Assembly (NCBI GenBank): GCA_014799765.1
Contig: JAAVHK010000115.1
Location: forward strand, 1 to 12,697
Direction: 5' to 3'
Length of the DNA: 12,697 bases
DNA from: Ruminococcus sp.
GTDB lineage: Bacteria; Bacillota; Clostridia; Oscillospirales; Ruminococcaceae
Below, piece by piece: positions 1-7,117 of the stretch. A model generated the notes under the pieces. It was not told the origin of the DNA. It saw nothing but the letters and a program-made list of their open reading frames with translations, and searched no databases. A program made the position numbers and the translations under genes. Position 1 is the first letter of the stretch, and each line of letters begins with the position of its first letter.

Positions 1-641
1 ACACTATGACCACCACCGTAAATTTCCTGTTGACCTGAAAGAATACCTTTTCCGTAAACACTGTGCAGATACTTCATAAGAGATTTTGTTTCGGGTGTAG
101 CGTCGGTGTCACATGGAACATCTGAAGCCTTTGTGACATCAGGGAAAACAGCTTCAGAAACAGTAACGGAATCAATAGCCATATAGCCGTACTTGTTCAG
201 GAACGATATTTCATTTTCACCGGCTTTAAGACGTACAACGCCAAAATCAATATCTTTCCATTCCTTGTAATAAGGTACGGTCTTTGAGTATTCAACACCA
301 TTTATAGCGATTGTCTGTAAACGTCCCTCTTCGCTGAGAATCTGTGCACCTCTTACGTTAATCTGATACATACCGTCTTCCGGAACAGTAACATTGAAAC
401 TTAATGCACCACTGGTAAGATATGTGAATCCCTCACCGCTGTAACCGGGTACCTGATTTTCATAGATAGATGTCCAGAGTTCCGCACCTTCGAGGTCTTC
501 GCCCTCTATGGTGTATGGGAATGTCGTTGCTTTTGTAGCCGTATCTTTTTCAGCATATGCCGGAATTATCGACATCATAGAAACTGCCGATACTGTCATT
601 GCCGATAAAATCGACAGTGCTTTTTTAAGTTTTTTCTTCAT
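1..641 (-). CDS. Secreted GH26-type glycanase (probable beta-mannanase) with CBM35-like module, N-terminal fragment
   Basis: 213 complete codons are visible; the gene runs off the left edge. The start ATG (639-641) has an AGGAGT ribosome binding site 9 bases upstream. Residues 1-31 form a signal peptide (Lys-rich start, hydrophobic core, PAYA before the likely cut). Residues about 38-165 look like a CBM35 carbohydrate-binding module: YTIEGEDLEGA, GYSGEGF, a VTVPEDGMYQINVR strand, then LKAGENEISF and a closing MAIDSVTV strand. From about residue 178 the chain reads TKSLMKYLHSVYGKGILSGQ, which resembles the start of GH26 catalytic domains (beta-mannanases and relatives). The catalytic glutamates lie outside the window, so the substrate is inferred. 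The protein would act outside the cell on plant mannan or a related glycan. A C-terminal dockerin beyond the edge is plausible in this organism but is not seen. Confidence 0.75.
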   Translation of the reverse strand, partial: MKKKLKKALSILSAMTVSAVSMMSIIPAYAEKDTATKATTFPYTIEGEDLEGAELWTSIYENQVPGYSGEGFTYLTSGALSFNVTVPEDGMYQINVRGAQILSEEGRLQTIAINGVEYSKTVPYYKEWKDIDFGVVRLKAGENEISFLNKYGYMAIDSVTVSEAVFPDVTKASDVPCDTDATPETKSLMKYLHSVYGKGILSGQQEIYGGGHS

Positions 642-700
642 AAAAAAGTTACTCCTTTATATAAAATTTTAAGTTTATGACCGAATTTTCTGTTGAGTAT

Positions 701-729
701 ATTATAATACTTTTTTTACAGTTTGTCAA
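701..729 (-). promoter_or_regulatory. Sigma-A promoter of the GH26/CBM35 gene
   Basis: On the minus strand, TTGACA (724-729) and TATAAT (701-706) are separated by exactly 17 bases. Both hexamers are perfect consensus. The -10 box lies about 60 bases before the start codon, leaving a short AT-rich leader with no obvious hairpin. This predicts strong basal transcription, and no operator or cre-like site was recognised. Confidence 0.85.
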
Positions 730-740
730 TAATTTCTGAT

Positions 741-780
741 AAAAAAACGGATTCCGTATATTTTTACGAAATCCGTATTT
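741..780 (-). terminator. Rho-independent terminator after the penicillin-binding protein gene
   Basis: On the minus strand, ACGGATTTCGTA pairs with TACGGAATCCGT (one G-U pair, 12 bp) around a 6-base loop, followed by seven T (741-747). It sits 8 bases past the stop codon and would close the long minus-strand operon before the glycanase promoter. Confidence 0.85.
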
Positions 781-783
781 ATT

Positions 784-2421
784 TTACTGATATGCGAGTA
801 TATTTATAATTCCCTGATACAGATATGAAGATTCACTTGAAAAATTGAAGCCGTAGTCACTTGGGTTCTGCATCTGCATTACTACTATGTATGAACCGTT
901 ATCACTGTAATTATCGTAATTTTCATATATAGGACAGCTTTCAGTATTATCATAGATATTCTTCATACAGCCTGTTATATAAAGTATATCATCGCCACCT
1001 GTTTCGGCGGTACCGGTCTTTGCGTAAAATTCGTAGTTTCCGCCGGTATAGATACCTAAATCAGCACCGACACTATACATACCATCAAGGATACCCTGCC
1101 GGCAATTTTCCGGAATAGAAGCTATTATTTCATACGGTTGTGAACCGTCAGCCAGTACCGCCTGTGCGCCGCTTGAATCGACAATATTCTGTAACATGAA
1201 CGGTCTGACCATATCGCCGAAAACAGCTTCACGGCACAATGACGCAAGGAACATAGGACAAGTACGCACATAAGCCTGTCCGAAAGCACTTCTTCTTAAA
1301 TCGTCCATACAGGTTATATCCATACTGCTGGAAATATTCCCGAAATCACATTCTATATCATAACCGTTTCCGAAGTGGAACATCTCTGAAAGTTCGTTCC
1401 GGACTATATCTTCACCGAGCTGGTCAAAAACTTTTGCAAAGAAAATATTACTCGAATTTCTGAAAGCAGATTGTAAATCTCTTTCCATAGGATAGTAAGG
1501 GTTTTTATCGTGGTCCCAGTCGACTATTATGCCCTCGTCGGAATACCATGTGCCTTCATCATAGAGTGAGTATATTTCATATTTATCGGCAATAATTTCT
1601 GTCATAATCTTGAAACATGACCCTGGTGGCTGTTTTGCAAGAGCTTTGTTTTCCAATGCACCGTAACCGACTTCATTTATGTAATTCGGGTCAGTATAGT
1701 ATTCCACAGGGTCAAACGACGGATAGGAAACTTCAGCCATTATTGAACCGTCAGTACGCATTACCACTACAGAACCTACTATATTTGACTGTTCCATGTA
1801 ATCATATATCTGATTCTGAACATCAGCATCTATTGTGAGTTTGACCGATTTTCCTAATCTCTTTGACGCTGAACTTGAATAAGGGTCTTCAGCACTGAGA
1901 ATGTTATCAAATGAAGTTTCGATACCTCCGGAGACTTCATTCAGTATATTTCCGAGGGCTGTTCCGTATTTTTCGGAATAATTACGTTTGCCGTCCGCAC
2001 CGCTTTTAACGAGTGTCACACCGTTTGTATCGTAAATGTTACCTCTTTCGGTCTGCGAGACGTTAATAATCGGGATTGTAGTAGTTGTAGCCGATAATGT
2101 TGTATATACGTCAGCCGTATAAGCCGTACTGACAGTAGTGGAAGTAGTTGCTGAAGAAGTTGTTGTTGTGGTAGTGGTCACGATTTCTATTGCTTCTACT
2201 TCGTTTCTTGATTGTTCACGGTTATTTTCAGCCTGAGCTATATCGTCATCAGCCGTATCCATGAAAGACCCTTCCTGAGGGTTCAGTATCACAGGTGGTG
2301 GAAGTGTTGTTACTGGTTCGGTGTCTGCCGGCTTTTCAATATCAGGTGATGAACCACATGAAACTGTTGTCATCATTCCGGCAAGAATAAGGGAAATAAA
2401 CTCTTTCTTTCTTGATTTCAT
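784..2421 (-). CDS. Lipoprotein-type penicillin-binding transpeptidase (PbpA/FtsI-like)
   Basis: 545 aa. It carries the three motifs of a penicillin-binding transpeptidase in order: SCFK (Ser268 nucleophile, Lys271), SSN (Ser323-Asn325) and KTG (468-470). These should cross-link peptidoglycan stem peptides outside the membrane. The N-terminus is a short hydrophobic segment ending TTVSC, so Cys22 may be lipidated and anchor the protein; the -3 Thr makes this lipobox imperfect. An acidic/polar stretch and a Thr/Ser-rich linker (about 81-118) follow. At 126 RGNIYDTNG matches the usual RGxIxDRNG entry motif of class B enzymes. Only about 140 residues separate it from the active serine, a compact N-terminal domain as in PbpA-type enzymes. 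AGAGGCGG upstream of the ATG is a weak ribosome binding site. It is the last gene before the terminator and has its own promoter, and no terminator separates it from the gene upstream. The exact septal or elongation role is unknown. Confidence 0.85.
   Translation of the reverse strand: MKSRKKEFISLILAGMMTTVSCGSSPDIEKPADTEPVTTLPPPVILNPQEGSFMDTADDDIAQAENNREQSRNEVEAIEIVTTTTTTTSSATTSTTVSTAYTADVYTTLSATTTTIPIINVSQTERGNIYDTNGVTLVKSGADGKRNYSEKYGTALGNILNEVSGGIETSFDNILSAEDPYSSSASKRLGKSVKLTIDADVQNQIYDYMEQSNIVGSVVVMRTDGSIMAEVSYPSFDPVEYYTDPNYINEVGYGALENKALAKQPPGSCFKIMTEIIADKYEIYSLYDEGTWYSDEGIIVDWDHDKNPYYPMERDLQSAFRNSSNIFFAKVFDQLGEDIVRNELSEMFHFGNGYDIECDFGNISSSMDITCMDDLRRSAFGQAYVRTCPMFLASLCREAVFGDMVRPFMLQNIVDSSGAQAVLADGSQPYEIIASIPENCRQGILDGMYSVGADLGIYTGGNYEFYAKTGTAETGGDDILYITGCMKNIYDNTESCPIYENYDNYSDNGSYIVVMQMQNPSDYGFNFSSESSYLYQGIINILAYQ
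2068..2178 (-). repeat. Thr/Ser-codon-rich linker tract of the PBP
   Basis: ACN and TCN codons dominate residues 82-118, encoding a low-complexity Thr/Ser linker between the lipid anchor region and the RGNIYD motif. It presumably spaces the enzyme from the membrane and could be O-glycosylated (inference). Confidence 0.7.
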
Positions 2422-2475
2422 AATAAAAGTACCGCCTCTTTTGTCGTCTTGACAGGTTAATTTGTTCTGATATTT

Positions 2476-2504
2476 ATTATACTATTTTTTACTGATTTAG
2501 TCAA
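2476..2504 (-). promoter_or_regulatory. Sigma-A promoter of the PBP gene
   Basis: On the minus strand, TTGACT (2499-2504) and TATAAT (2476-2481) are separated by 17 bases. It lies in the 98-bp gap after the dockerin/SH3 gene. No hairpin terminator was seen between the two genes, so the PBP may be read both from here and by read-through from the upstream operon. Confidence 0.8.
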
Positions 2505-2519
2505 CAGTATTTTTAATAT

Positions 2520-4271
2520 TCAGTGTAAAACACATTTTTCGCATGGTTCAAGACCCTCTGCTATTGCTTCTTCCAGTGATACTTCATAATATGTACCTCT
2601 GCCACAAGGATTTTCATAATGATATTTTTTACCGGTTTTTGTTTTGTAAACATATTCACGTTCTGTTACAATTACTGTTGTAGTTGTTGTGGTAGTAGTT
2701 GTTGTTGTTGTAGTTGTAGTGGTTGTCGTCGTGGTGGTAGTCGTGGTTGTGAGGCTTGCAATTTCGATATATGACATACTCGCATAACCGTAATAAATTT
2801 TACCGTTATTTTCGTAGCTGACGTAAGCCCAGCTACCATTATTTCCGTATATGTTTATTTCTGAATTTACAGGCATTTCGGTTATTATATCAGATTGTGT
2901 TGTAGGTCTTGCACGGAGTTTAAGATTTATGTTACCGGTATTTACTACAGTGCCTTTTTCTGAACGATAGTTTTCATTGAATACGAAATCTTTTCCGGAA
3001 TCTGTAGTATCAAAATAAGTGTATTTTTCGCTGTTCATAATCCTGTTTAAACCGGATATATCTGACCAGTTATACGACGTTATATATGTACCGGTATCAG
3101 TTTCATTTCCTACCTGCTCAGATGATATTTTTTCACCGTCGAATGAAATTCTGTCGATATTATCGGATACTTTATAAAGTATACCGTCCTTTTCCGTAAG
3201 ATGACTGTTACCGGCGTCAATATCTCCGGCGAAAGTCATTGTACCATTTTTCATGCTGTATACTGAATATTTATTATCATCTTCGGAAGTTCCCATTTCC
3301 GTTATTAATTCGTATATACTGTCATTGTTTATGTCGTATACATAATATGAATGATATTTCATAGAATCGTCAGCATTACCGGCAAGAAGCTGTACGGCTT
3401 CAACATATTGTGAGTAATCCGGAACTGTAGTAACTGTTGTAGTTGTAGTGGTTGTTGCTGTACTGTCAGTGCCGGTGGTGGCTGTAGTAGTCATCGTCGT
3501 TGTTGTTTCCGTATCTGTATTGGAATTATCTTCTATAACATCTTCCCATGACGGATTACCACTTGTAGAGGCAATAGCATAATATATAAGTATCATTGAA
3601 CCATCAACAGCATCAATCATGCCGTCATTATTGACATCAGCGTAAAATTTTTGTCTTTCGCTTAATGTGCTTGTACCCTCAGTAGAAAGTGAGGCGTATT
3701 CGACAAGCACCATTGAAGAATCAACAGCATCAATAATACCGTTACAGTCTATATCGCCTGTTTTTGAAGTCCAGTAGTGCATTACGATATTTTTTTCTGT
3801 TCCGGTTTCTGAAGATAAAGTCCAGTCATCAGGAGAAAATTCCTCATCGACTGAAAAATTATAAATCATTTCCGTGAAACTGTCGGGATTGTCGTTACCG
3901 TCCGGAATATTGAAGTTTTCCGTATAAGTCAGAGTATTGCCGGATTCGTTAAGTTTCAGTGTGACGTGCAGTTTATAATCTCTGTAATCGTTTTCTGTAG
4001 TGTCTCTTCCCTCAATCTGAATCGCTCCGGAAGTTGTATTTTCTACAGTTTTCAAGTAATAAGGTTCGTCGGTTACTTCCGGAGATGTGAAAGTTATTAA
4101 AACTTCTGCCGTGGTATCTTCCGGAATATTTACTGTCACGCTTCCGTTGACGTCATTTATATTGAAATCGCTGTAAATCATATCGTCAGCGTATGCATAA
4201 AATGATGAAAATATTGAAGTTACCGATACTGCCACCGCCGAAATACATGATATTATTTTATTGTTTTTCAT
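2520..4271 (-). CDS. Secreted dockerin / SH3-like / Cys-rich C-terminal surface protein
   Basis: 583 aa. It has a signal peptide (about 1-28, ending YAYA). A beta-rich domain of unknown family (30-165) follows. Next comes a two-repeat dockerin (171-236): D173-D175-N177-D181-D184 and D212-N214-D216-D220-D223, spaced as in calcium-binding dockerin loops, each followed by a hydrophobic helix. After a Thr-rich linker (254-283) comes a domain with VYDINNDSIYELI (about 310-323), resembling repeat proteins with Asp/Asn calcium loops. Residues 438-504 look like a bacterial SH3 domain (LRARPTTQSDII, GSWAYVSY, YGYAS), which commonly binds peptidoglycan. A run of 25 Thr (508-532) leads to a small C-terminal module with KTGKKYHY, Cys556, Cys577, Cys580 and terminal His583, similar to Zn-site-like tails on exported nucleases. 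AGAAAGGA upstream overlaps the preceding stop codon. No catalytic domain is recognised. I infer a scaffold or adaptor between wall and cohesin-bearing partners. Confidence 0.8.
   Translation of the reverse strand: MKNNKIISCISAVAVSVTSIFSSFYAYADDMIYSDFNINDVNGSVTVNIPEDTTAEVLITFTSPEVTDEPYYLKTVENTTSGAIQIEGRDTTENDYRDYKLHVTLKLNESGNTLTYTENFNIPDGNDNPDSFTEMIYNFSVDEEFSPDDWTLSSETGTEKNIVMHYWTSKTGDIDCNGIIDAVDSSMVLVEYASLSTEGTSTLSERQKFYADVNNDGMIDAVDGSMILIYYAIASTSGNPSWEDVIEDNSNTDTETTTTMTTTATTGTDSTATTTTTTTVTTVPDYSQYVEAVQLLAGNADDSMKYHSYYVYDINNDSIYELITEMGTSEDDNKYSVYSMKNGTMTFAGDIDAGNSHLTEKDGILYKVSDNIDRISFDGEKISSEQVGNETDTGTYITSYNWSDISGLNRIMNSEKYTYFDTTDSGKDFVFNENYRSEKGTVVNTGNINLKLRARPTTQSDIITEMPVNSEINIYGNNGSWAYVSYENNGKIYYGYASMSYIEIASLTTTTTTTTTTTTTTTTTTTTTTTTTVIVTEREYVYKTKTGKKYHYENPCGRGTYYEVSLEEAIAEGLEPCEKCVLH
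2523..2663 (-). other. C-terminal Cys/His module (possible metal site)
   Basis: Residues 537-583 contain TKTGKKYHY, then C556, a YYxVSLEEAIAEGLEPC stretch with C577, CEKC spacing to C580, and a terminal His. Short modules of this pattern end many exported nucleases and surface proteins in Firmicutes. Metal binding is inferred from Cys spacing and is not shown. Confidence 0.5.
2676..2750 (-). repeat. ACN trinucleotide tract encoding 25 consecutive threonines
   Basis: Seventy-five bases read as 25 Thr codons on the minus strand with mixed third positions (ACA, ACT, ACC, ACG), flanked by Leu507 and Val533. It separates the SH3-like domain from the Cys-rich tail. Mixed codons imply selection for Thr itself rather than recent slippage of one triplet. 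Confidence 0.9.
2760..2960 (-). other. Bacterial SH3-like domain
   Basis: Residues 438-504 hold the pattern VNTGNINLKLRARP, then SDIITEMP, INIYGNNGSWAYVSY and a final YGYASMSYI strand. This matches the order of strands in bacterial SH3 (SH3b) domains, which usually bind cell-wall peptides. Confidence 0.7.
3564..3761 (-). other. Two-repeat dockerin domain
   Basis: Residues 171-236 hold two near-identical loops: GDIDCNGIIDAVDSSM and ADVNNDGMIDAVDGSM, each with acidic residues at calcium-ligand spacing and a following helix (VLVEYASL, ILIYYAIA). Dockerins bind cohesins in cellulosomes. Here the domain is internal rather than C-terminal. Confidence 0.85.
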
Positions 4272-4284
4272 AAAAAAATCCTTT

Positions 4285-5679
4285 CTACTGTGATGATACT
4301 GCTATGCCGTTTTCGTTTATGGAAATAACTGTTATATTTTCCGTATTCACACCGGATTCCGCCGGAATGTACAGTGAAAAACCATTGTCACTTGTTTCGC
4401 CGGAACGTAATAATAAATCGTCCTCGAATGCATTGAACGCCTTATAAGTAACGCCGTTTACAGTGACAAATATTCCGGCACTGTCTGATGTGAAAAAGTC
4501 GTCACTGAGTTCGCCGAAAATATGTATGTAATTTCCTGATTCCCTTTGATTTATCGTAATATCCGGACAGACTGTCAGATTTTTTATGTCAAGACTTTTC
4601 ACAACCGGAGCAGGCATTAAAGGTGCGTATTTCTGTAAATCCGGTAAATTTCTTTCTACTATCTCGATAATGAGTGTATCAGCGTTTTCACCGCCTATAT
4701 TATCGAGACGGTACGGAACTATACGGGAAAATTCAGCCGTACCGAAGCATTCCGCCATGAACGGTAATATCGCCTCGCCGTATGAATCACGGAACATAAG
4801 AAGATTTCCGGTTTTTCCCTCGCACGAAGTCTTTATTGACATATCATCCAATGCCCTGAAACGTCCGGAATATCTGTATTTATATTCGTAATCGCTGTAT
4901 ACCTGTGTATCGTCAGCCTTTCCGGCAGGATAAATCATTTCTGCCAAATCGCCTTTACGGTCATTCAGGATAGTCCAGTTACCTGACGGACAGCTTTCTT
5001 TTCCTGCCATATTCATGAGTGCTATGTGTCCGGTATAAGCTCCTAAATTATTCCAGTGGGTATCTTTTCTGTGATAAAGCGGTATATTTGAATCTGTATT
5101 CAGAATAACTTCTTTCATATCGCAGAACGGAAAATTTTCCCCGAAAGATTCCGCCAGTCGTTCGTAATTGCCGGTATCGTCTGCCGGTATGTATCGGTCA
5201 GGCATAAATTCCGGATAGACTGAATTTTTATTCGGGGCTATCGTAAATATGAATTTAACGTTATTTTCGTTGCAGTAGTCGTTGATTATTTCAAGATTGT
5301 TTTTTATGTTGTTTATACCTCTTTCGGAAAGAGTTTCTATATTAAGGAAATCGTTTAAAGTTTCGCCGTAATATAACCAGCCGTTTTTACCTGTTATAAC
5401 GTCGTCGTCAGGAGAAGTACCAAATAATCCCGATTTTACATAGCCGTCCATAGTTACGAGTTTCTGCCGGAACGCAAAGTGTTCTGAAAAATATGTTTCA
5501 AACTCGGAAAAAAAACTGAAATTTAATTTTCCGTCTTCTGTCTTTATTTCCGGAACTTCCGAAAGTTTACGCTTTTCCGTAGTGGTATCGCTTTTCAGAA
5601 ACGGCATAAGCACTGACGGTACAAGGCATATCCCGACGAATACGCATGAATATATTCTGTATAAAATATTCCTGTTCAT
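4285..5679 (-). CDS. DHHW/AlgX-AlgJ-like SGNH-type O-acetylation protein
   Basis: 464 aa. One membrane segment or uncleaved signal (about 8-29) puts the rest outside the cell. The family signature is YHRKDTHWN (Asp206, His208, Trp209), as in DHHW and AlgJ/AlgX proteins. FRDSYGEA carries the likely nucleophile Ser299. NGWLYYG (99-105) and FTIAPNKNSVYPE (145-157) are also typical of the family. AlgX-like proteins transfer acetyl from a membrane carrier to an extracellular polysaccharide, so this is the likely partner of the MBOAT gene 17 bases upstream. Residues about 358-464 form a beta-rich extension that may bind the glycan, as AlgX has a C-terminal carbohydrate-binding module. The ribosome binding site is GGAGG (5690-5694). 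The acceptor polymer is unknown; wall polysaccharide, teichoic acid and capsule are all possible. Confidence 0.8.
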   Translation of the reverse strand: MNRNILYRIYSCVFVGICLVPSVLMPFLKSDTTTEKRKLSEVPEIKTEDGKLNFSFFSEFETYFSEHFAFRQKLVTMDGYVKSGLFGTSPDDDVITGKNGWLYYGETLNDFLNIETLSERGINNIKNNLEIINDYCNENNVKFIFTIAPNKNSVYPEFMPDRYIPADDTGNYERLAESFGENFPFCDMKEVILNTDSNIPLYHRKDTHWNNLGAYTGHIALMNMAGKESCPSGNWTILNDRKGDLAEMIYPAGKADDTQVYSDYEYKYRYSGRFRALDDMSIKTSCEGKTGNLLMFRDSYGEAILPFMAECFGTAEFSRIVPYRLDNIGGENADTLIIEIVERNLPDLQKYAPLMPAPVVKSLDIKNLTVCPDITINQRESGNYIHIFGELSDDFFTSDSAGIFVTVNGVTYKAFNAFEDDLLLRSGETSDNGFSLYIPAESGVNTENITVISINENGIAVSSQ

Positions 5680-5696
5680 TTGAAAAATACCTCCGG

Positions 5697-7103
5697 TCAG
5701 AATCTGAAGTATATAAACGGATTATACGACGCAGACGAAAGTGTAAGTATACACAGCATAAGCATTACAAGCGATACGATATATGAACATACTTCGCCGG
5801 TGGATATTAATTTTTCTGATTTTATCCTGTTCCGGATTATCTGCCATACCGGTACGCTGAATATACACGCCAGTATAAGCATTATTATGTACATAGGCGT
5901 GAACTGCATCATGAAAAGCGATTTGTTTTCCGGTGTACTTCCCGAAAAACTGAACATTTTTCCGATATATACACAAGCTGTTGAAATATTGTCGGCACGG
6001 AAAAATACAAATGCAAGAAGCGTTACAAGTAATGTATATGTATGCCGGAACGGTTTTAACCACTTTTCAGTATTTATTATCTTATACGATTCTATCATAA
6101 GAAATGCACCGTTGATAAGTCCCCATATTATGAAGTTAAGGCTTGCTCCGTGCCATAATCCAGTACAGAAAAATACAAACAGTTTATTGAATGCTGTACG
6201 GACTTTTCCCTTTCTGTTGCCACCGAGGGGGATATATAAATATTCCTTAAACCACGTCGATACGGATATATGCCAGCGTCTCCAGAACTCCTGCATACTT
6301 TCCGATATGTAAGGATAATTGAAATTCTCAAGGAAATCAAATCCGAACATCTTTCCGAGACCTATTGCCATATCGCTGTAACCGCTGAAATCGAAGAAAA
6401 TCTGCATCATATAGGAAAACGCTCCCAGCCATGCAAGCGGAGCCGAAAGACTTTCCGTATCAAGTCCGTATATGAAGTCTGCCGTAATCGCCATAGTATT
6501 GGCTATAAGTAATTTCTTTGAAAGTCCTGTTATGAAACGTCTTATACCCTGTGCGGTTTTTTCGGGAGTGGTTTTTCTGTTATCAATCTGTCCGGCGAAA
6601 TCGTAGTATTTAACGATAGGTCCGGCGACGAGTTGCGGAAAAAATGTTATATACAAGGCGAGTTTATACGGATTTTTCTGAATGTATTCCGGATTCTTAT
6701 AAGCGTCTATAACATATGACATTGCCTGAAATGTATAGAAACTTATTCCTATAGGCAAGTCTATATCCGGAATACTCATACTCAGAAACGGCAGTCTGTC
6801 AAGCATTTCCGCACCGAATCCCGCATACTTGAAAATTCCCAGTATAAGAAGGTTTGCGGTTATACTGACTACAAGAAAAATTTTTCTGTATCTGTTTTTT
6901 TCTTTCATGGCAAGTCCGAAAACATAGTTTATAATTATAGATATAATCATTAACAGTACGGCTTTCGGCTCACCGTAAGTGTAGAATATCAGACTGAATA
7001 CAAGCAAAAGTATATTTTTTGCTGTAATCGTCGGTATAATCCTGTAAAGAATGTATACCGACGTAAGAAATATAAATAAAAATACCGGACTGCTGAATAC
7101 CAA
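5697..7103 (-). CDS. MBOAT-family membrane O-acyltransferase (AlgI/DltB-like)
   Basis: 468 aa, highly hydrophobic with about ten membrane segments. MBOAT signatures are clear: LPIGISFYTFQAMSY (116-130), FPQLVAGPIV (155-164), EFWRRWHISVSTWFKEYLYI (272-291) and TGLWHGAS (314-321), where His318 is the conserved catalytic histidine. The family moves acyl groups, usually acetyl from a cytoplasmic donor, across the membrane for transfer to extracellular polymers. The start is TTG (7101-7103), with AGGAGG 7 bases upstream. The resulting N-terminus MVFSSPVFLFIFL matches the usual AlgI-type beginning, which supports it. The upstream gene's stop codon sits directly beside this ribosome binding site, and the DHHW partner follows 17 bases downstream, so the two are almost certainly co-translated. 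DltB and PatA relatives share these motifs, but the DHHW neighbour favours polysaccharide acetylation over D-alanylation. Confidence 0.93.
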   Translation of the reverse strand: MVFSSPVFLFIFLTSVYILYRIIPTITAKNILLLVFSLIFYTYGEPKAVLLMIISIIINYVFGLAMKEKNRYRKIFLVVSITANLLILGIFKYAGFGAEMLDRLPFLSMSIPDIDLPIGISFYTFQAMSYVIDAYKNPEYIQKNPYKLALYITFFPQLVAGPIVKYYDFAGQIDNRKTTPEKTAQGIRRFITGLSKKLLIANTMAITADFIYGLDTESLSAPLAWLGAFSYMMQIFFDFSGYSDMAIGLGKMFGFDFLENFNYPYISESMQEFWRRWHISVSTWFKEYLYIPLGGNRKGKVRTAFNKLFVFFCTGLWHGASLNFIIWGLINGAFLMIESYKIINTEKWLKPFRHTYTLLVTLLAFVFFRADNISTACVYIGKMFSFSGSTPENKSLFMMQFTPMYIIMLILACIFSVPVWQIIRNRIKSEKLISTGEVCSYIVSLVMLMLCILTLSSASYNPFIYFRF

Positions 7104-7117
7104 GTCAGAACCTCCTT

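Noticed and set aside
2676..2750. Tandem repeat considered as a CRISPR or satellite array
   Set aside because: There are no spaced identical repeats. It is a codon tract within a reading frame.
5680..6312. 210-residue plus-strand open frame opposite the MBOAT gene
   Set aside because: It lacks a ribosome binding site and any family likeness. It is antisense to a strongly supported gene and reflects that gene's codon bias.
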